6,388 bases of DNA from Planctomycetaceae bacterium (GTDB lineage: Bacteria > Planctomycetota > Planctomycetia > Planctomycetales > Planctomycetaceae). Where the stretch lies: contig JALWSL010000322.1 in assembly GCA_027080405.1 (NCBI GenBank), forward strand, positions 1 to 6,388. Direction: 5' to 3'. This document shows, piece by piece, positions 6,187-6,388 of this stretch. The translations under genes were made by a program, and so were the position numbers. Under the pieces are notes generated by a model. The model ran no database searches. It had not been told where the DNA came from and saw nothing but the letters and a program-made list of their open reading frames with translations. Positions within the stretch are counted from its first letter, which is position 1. Each line of letters starts with the position of its first letter.

Positions 6187-6388
6187 TTACCCCCATTGTT
6201 TATAGATCAACCGGTACGCTCCCGTGCGCGTCAGGTCACGCAGCAAGCCACCCGGTGTAAACCGCCTCGGATCATCACGGTTTTGTAGTCCGAGTTCCTG
6301 CATGAACCGCGAAATAATCTCGCTGCAAAATACGTCCTGTTCATCAACGCCAGGGCGCAGCAATGAATAAAGGTACGAAAGCTGCAGC
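6187..6388 (-). CDS. Possible permuted papain-like (C92/YiiX-type) cysteine amidase, C-terminal part
   Basis: Only the last 66 residues are inside the window; the N-terminus lies beyond the right edge. The visible part contains DVFCSEIISRFMQELGLQ (about residues 18-35 of the fragment), then RRFTPGGLLRDL (41-52) and AYRLIYKQWG at the end. The CSE(L/I) motif starting a helix, followed by a TPxxL segment and a terminal (R/Y)LIY strand, resembles the C-terminal half of permuted papain-like enzymes of the YaeF/YiiX group, where this cysteine is the nucleophile. In that family the catalytic histidine is near the N-terminus, which cannot be seen here. If correct, it could be a peptidase or amidase acting on peptidoglycan or lipids. 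The TAA is one base before the ATG of the collagen-like gene, so they are probably coupled. Confidence 0.6.
   Translation of the reverse strand, partial: LQLSYLYSLLRPGVDEQDVFCSEIISRFMQELGLQNRDDPRRFTPGGLLRDLTRTGAYRLIYKQWG

Overview
The window reads as part of the packaging and head-assembly region of a tailed phage or prophage. Every supported gene lies on the minus strand, so transcription runs from high to low coordinates. The strongest evidence is at the left end: a lambda GpA-type terminase large subunit (1827-3872), a 65-residue gpW-type head-tail connector (1356-1553) and a lambda-family portal protein that runs off the left edge (1-1359). This matches lambda's A-W-B gene order, except that a small zinc-ribbon gene (1555-1830) sits between terminase and gpW. 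These genes overlap by an ATGA or are one base apart, which implies one translationally coupled transcript.

In transcription order the window starts with the C-terminal end of a protein resembling permuted papain-like (YiiX/C92-type) cysteine amidases (6187-6388). Next comes a 291-residue protein with a signal peptide, ten Gly-X-Y collagen triplets between two coiled coils, and a hydrophobic Gly/Ala-rich C-terminal segment (5310-6185). A 226-residue protein of unknown family follows (4620-5300), then a staphylococcal-nuclease-fold protein (4188-4538) and a 70-residue single-span membrane protein with a coiled coil (3976-4188). A gap of about 100 bases containing a hairpin separates these from the terminase.

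The terminase would cut and pump DNA through the portal, and the gpW-like protein would close the portal and join it to the tail. The upstream cassette is the less ordinary part. It combines envelope-type proteins (signal peptide, membrane spans, putative amidase) with a nuclease, directly upstream of terminase. It may be a lysis or envelope module, an accessory packaging nuclease with neighbours, or both. No terminase small subunit is recognisable; the 226-residue unknown is in a position where one might be expected.

The host cannot be fixed from this window. The divergence from enterobacterial lambda proteins and the signal-peptide-bearing collagen protein would suit an environmental Gram-negative host such as a planctomycete, but that is a low-confidence guess. 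No tRNA, rRNA, CRISPR array, insertion sequence, integrase or attachment site was seen. There is no stretch over 300 bases without a gene.
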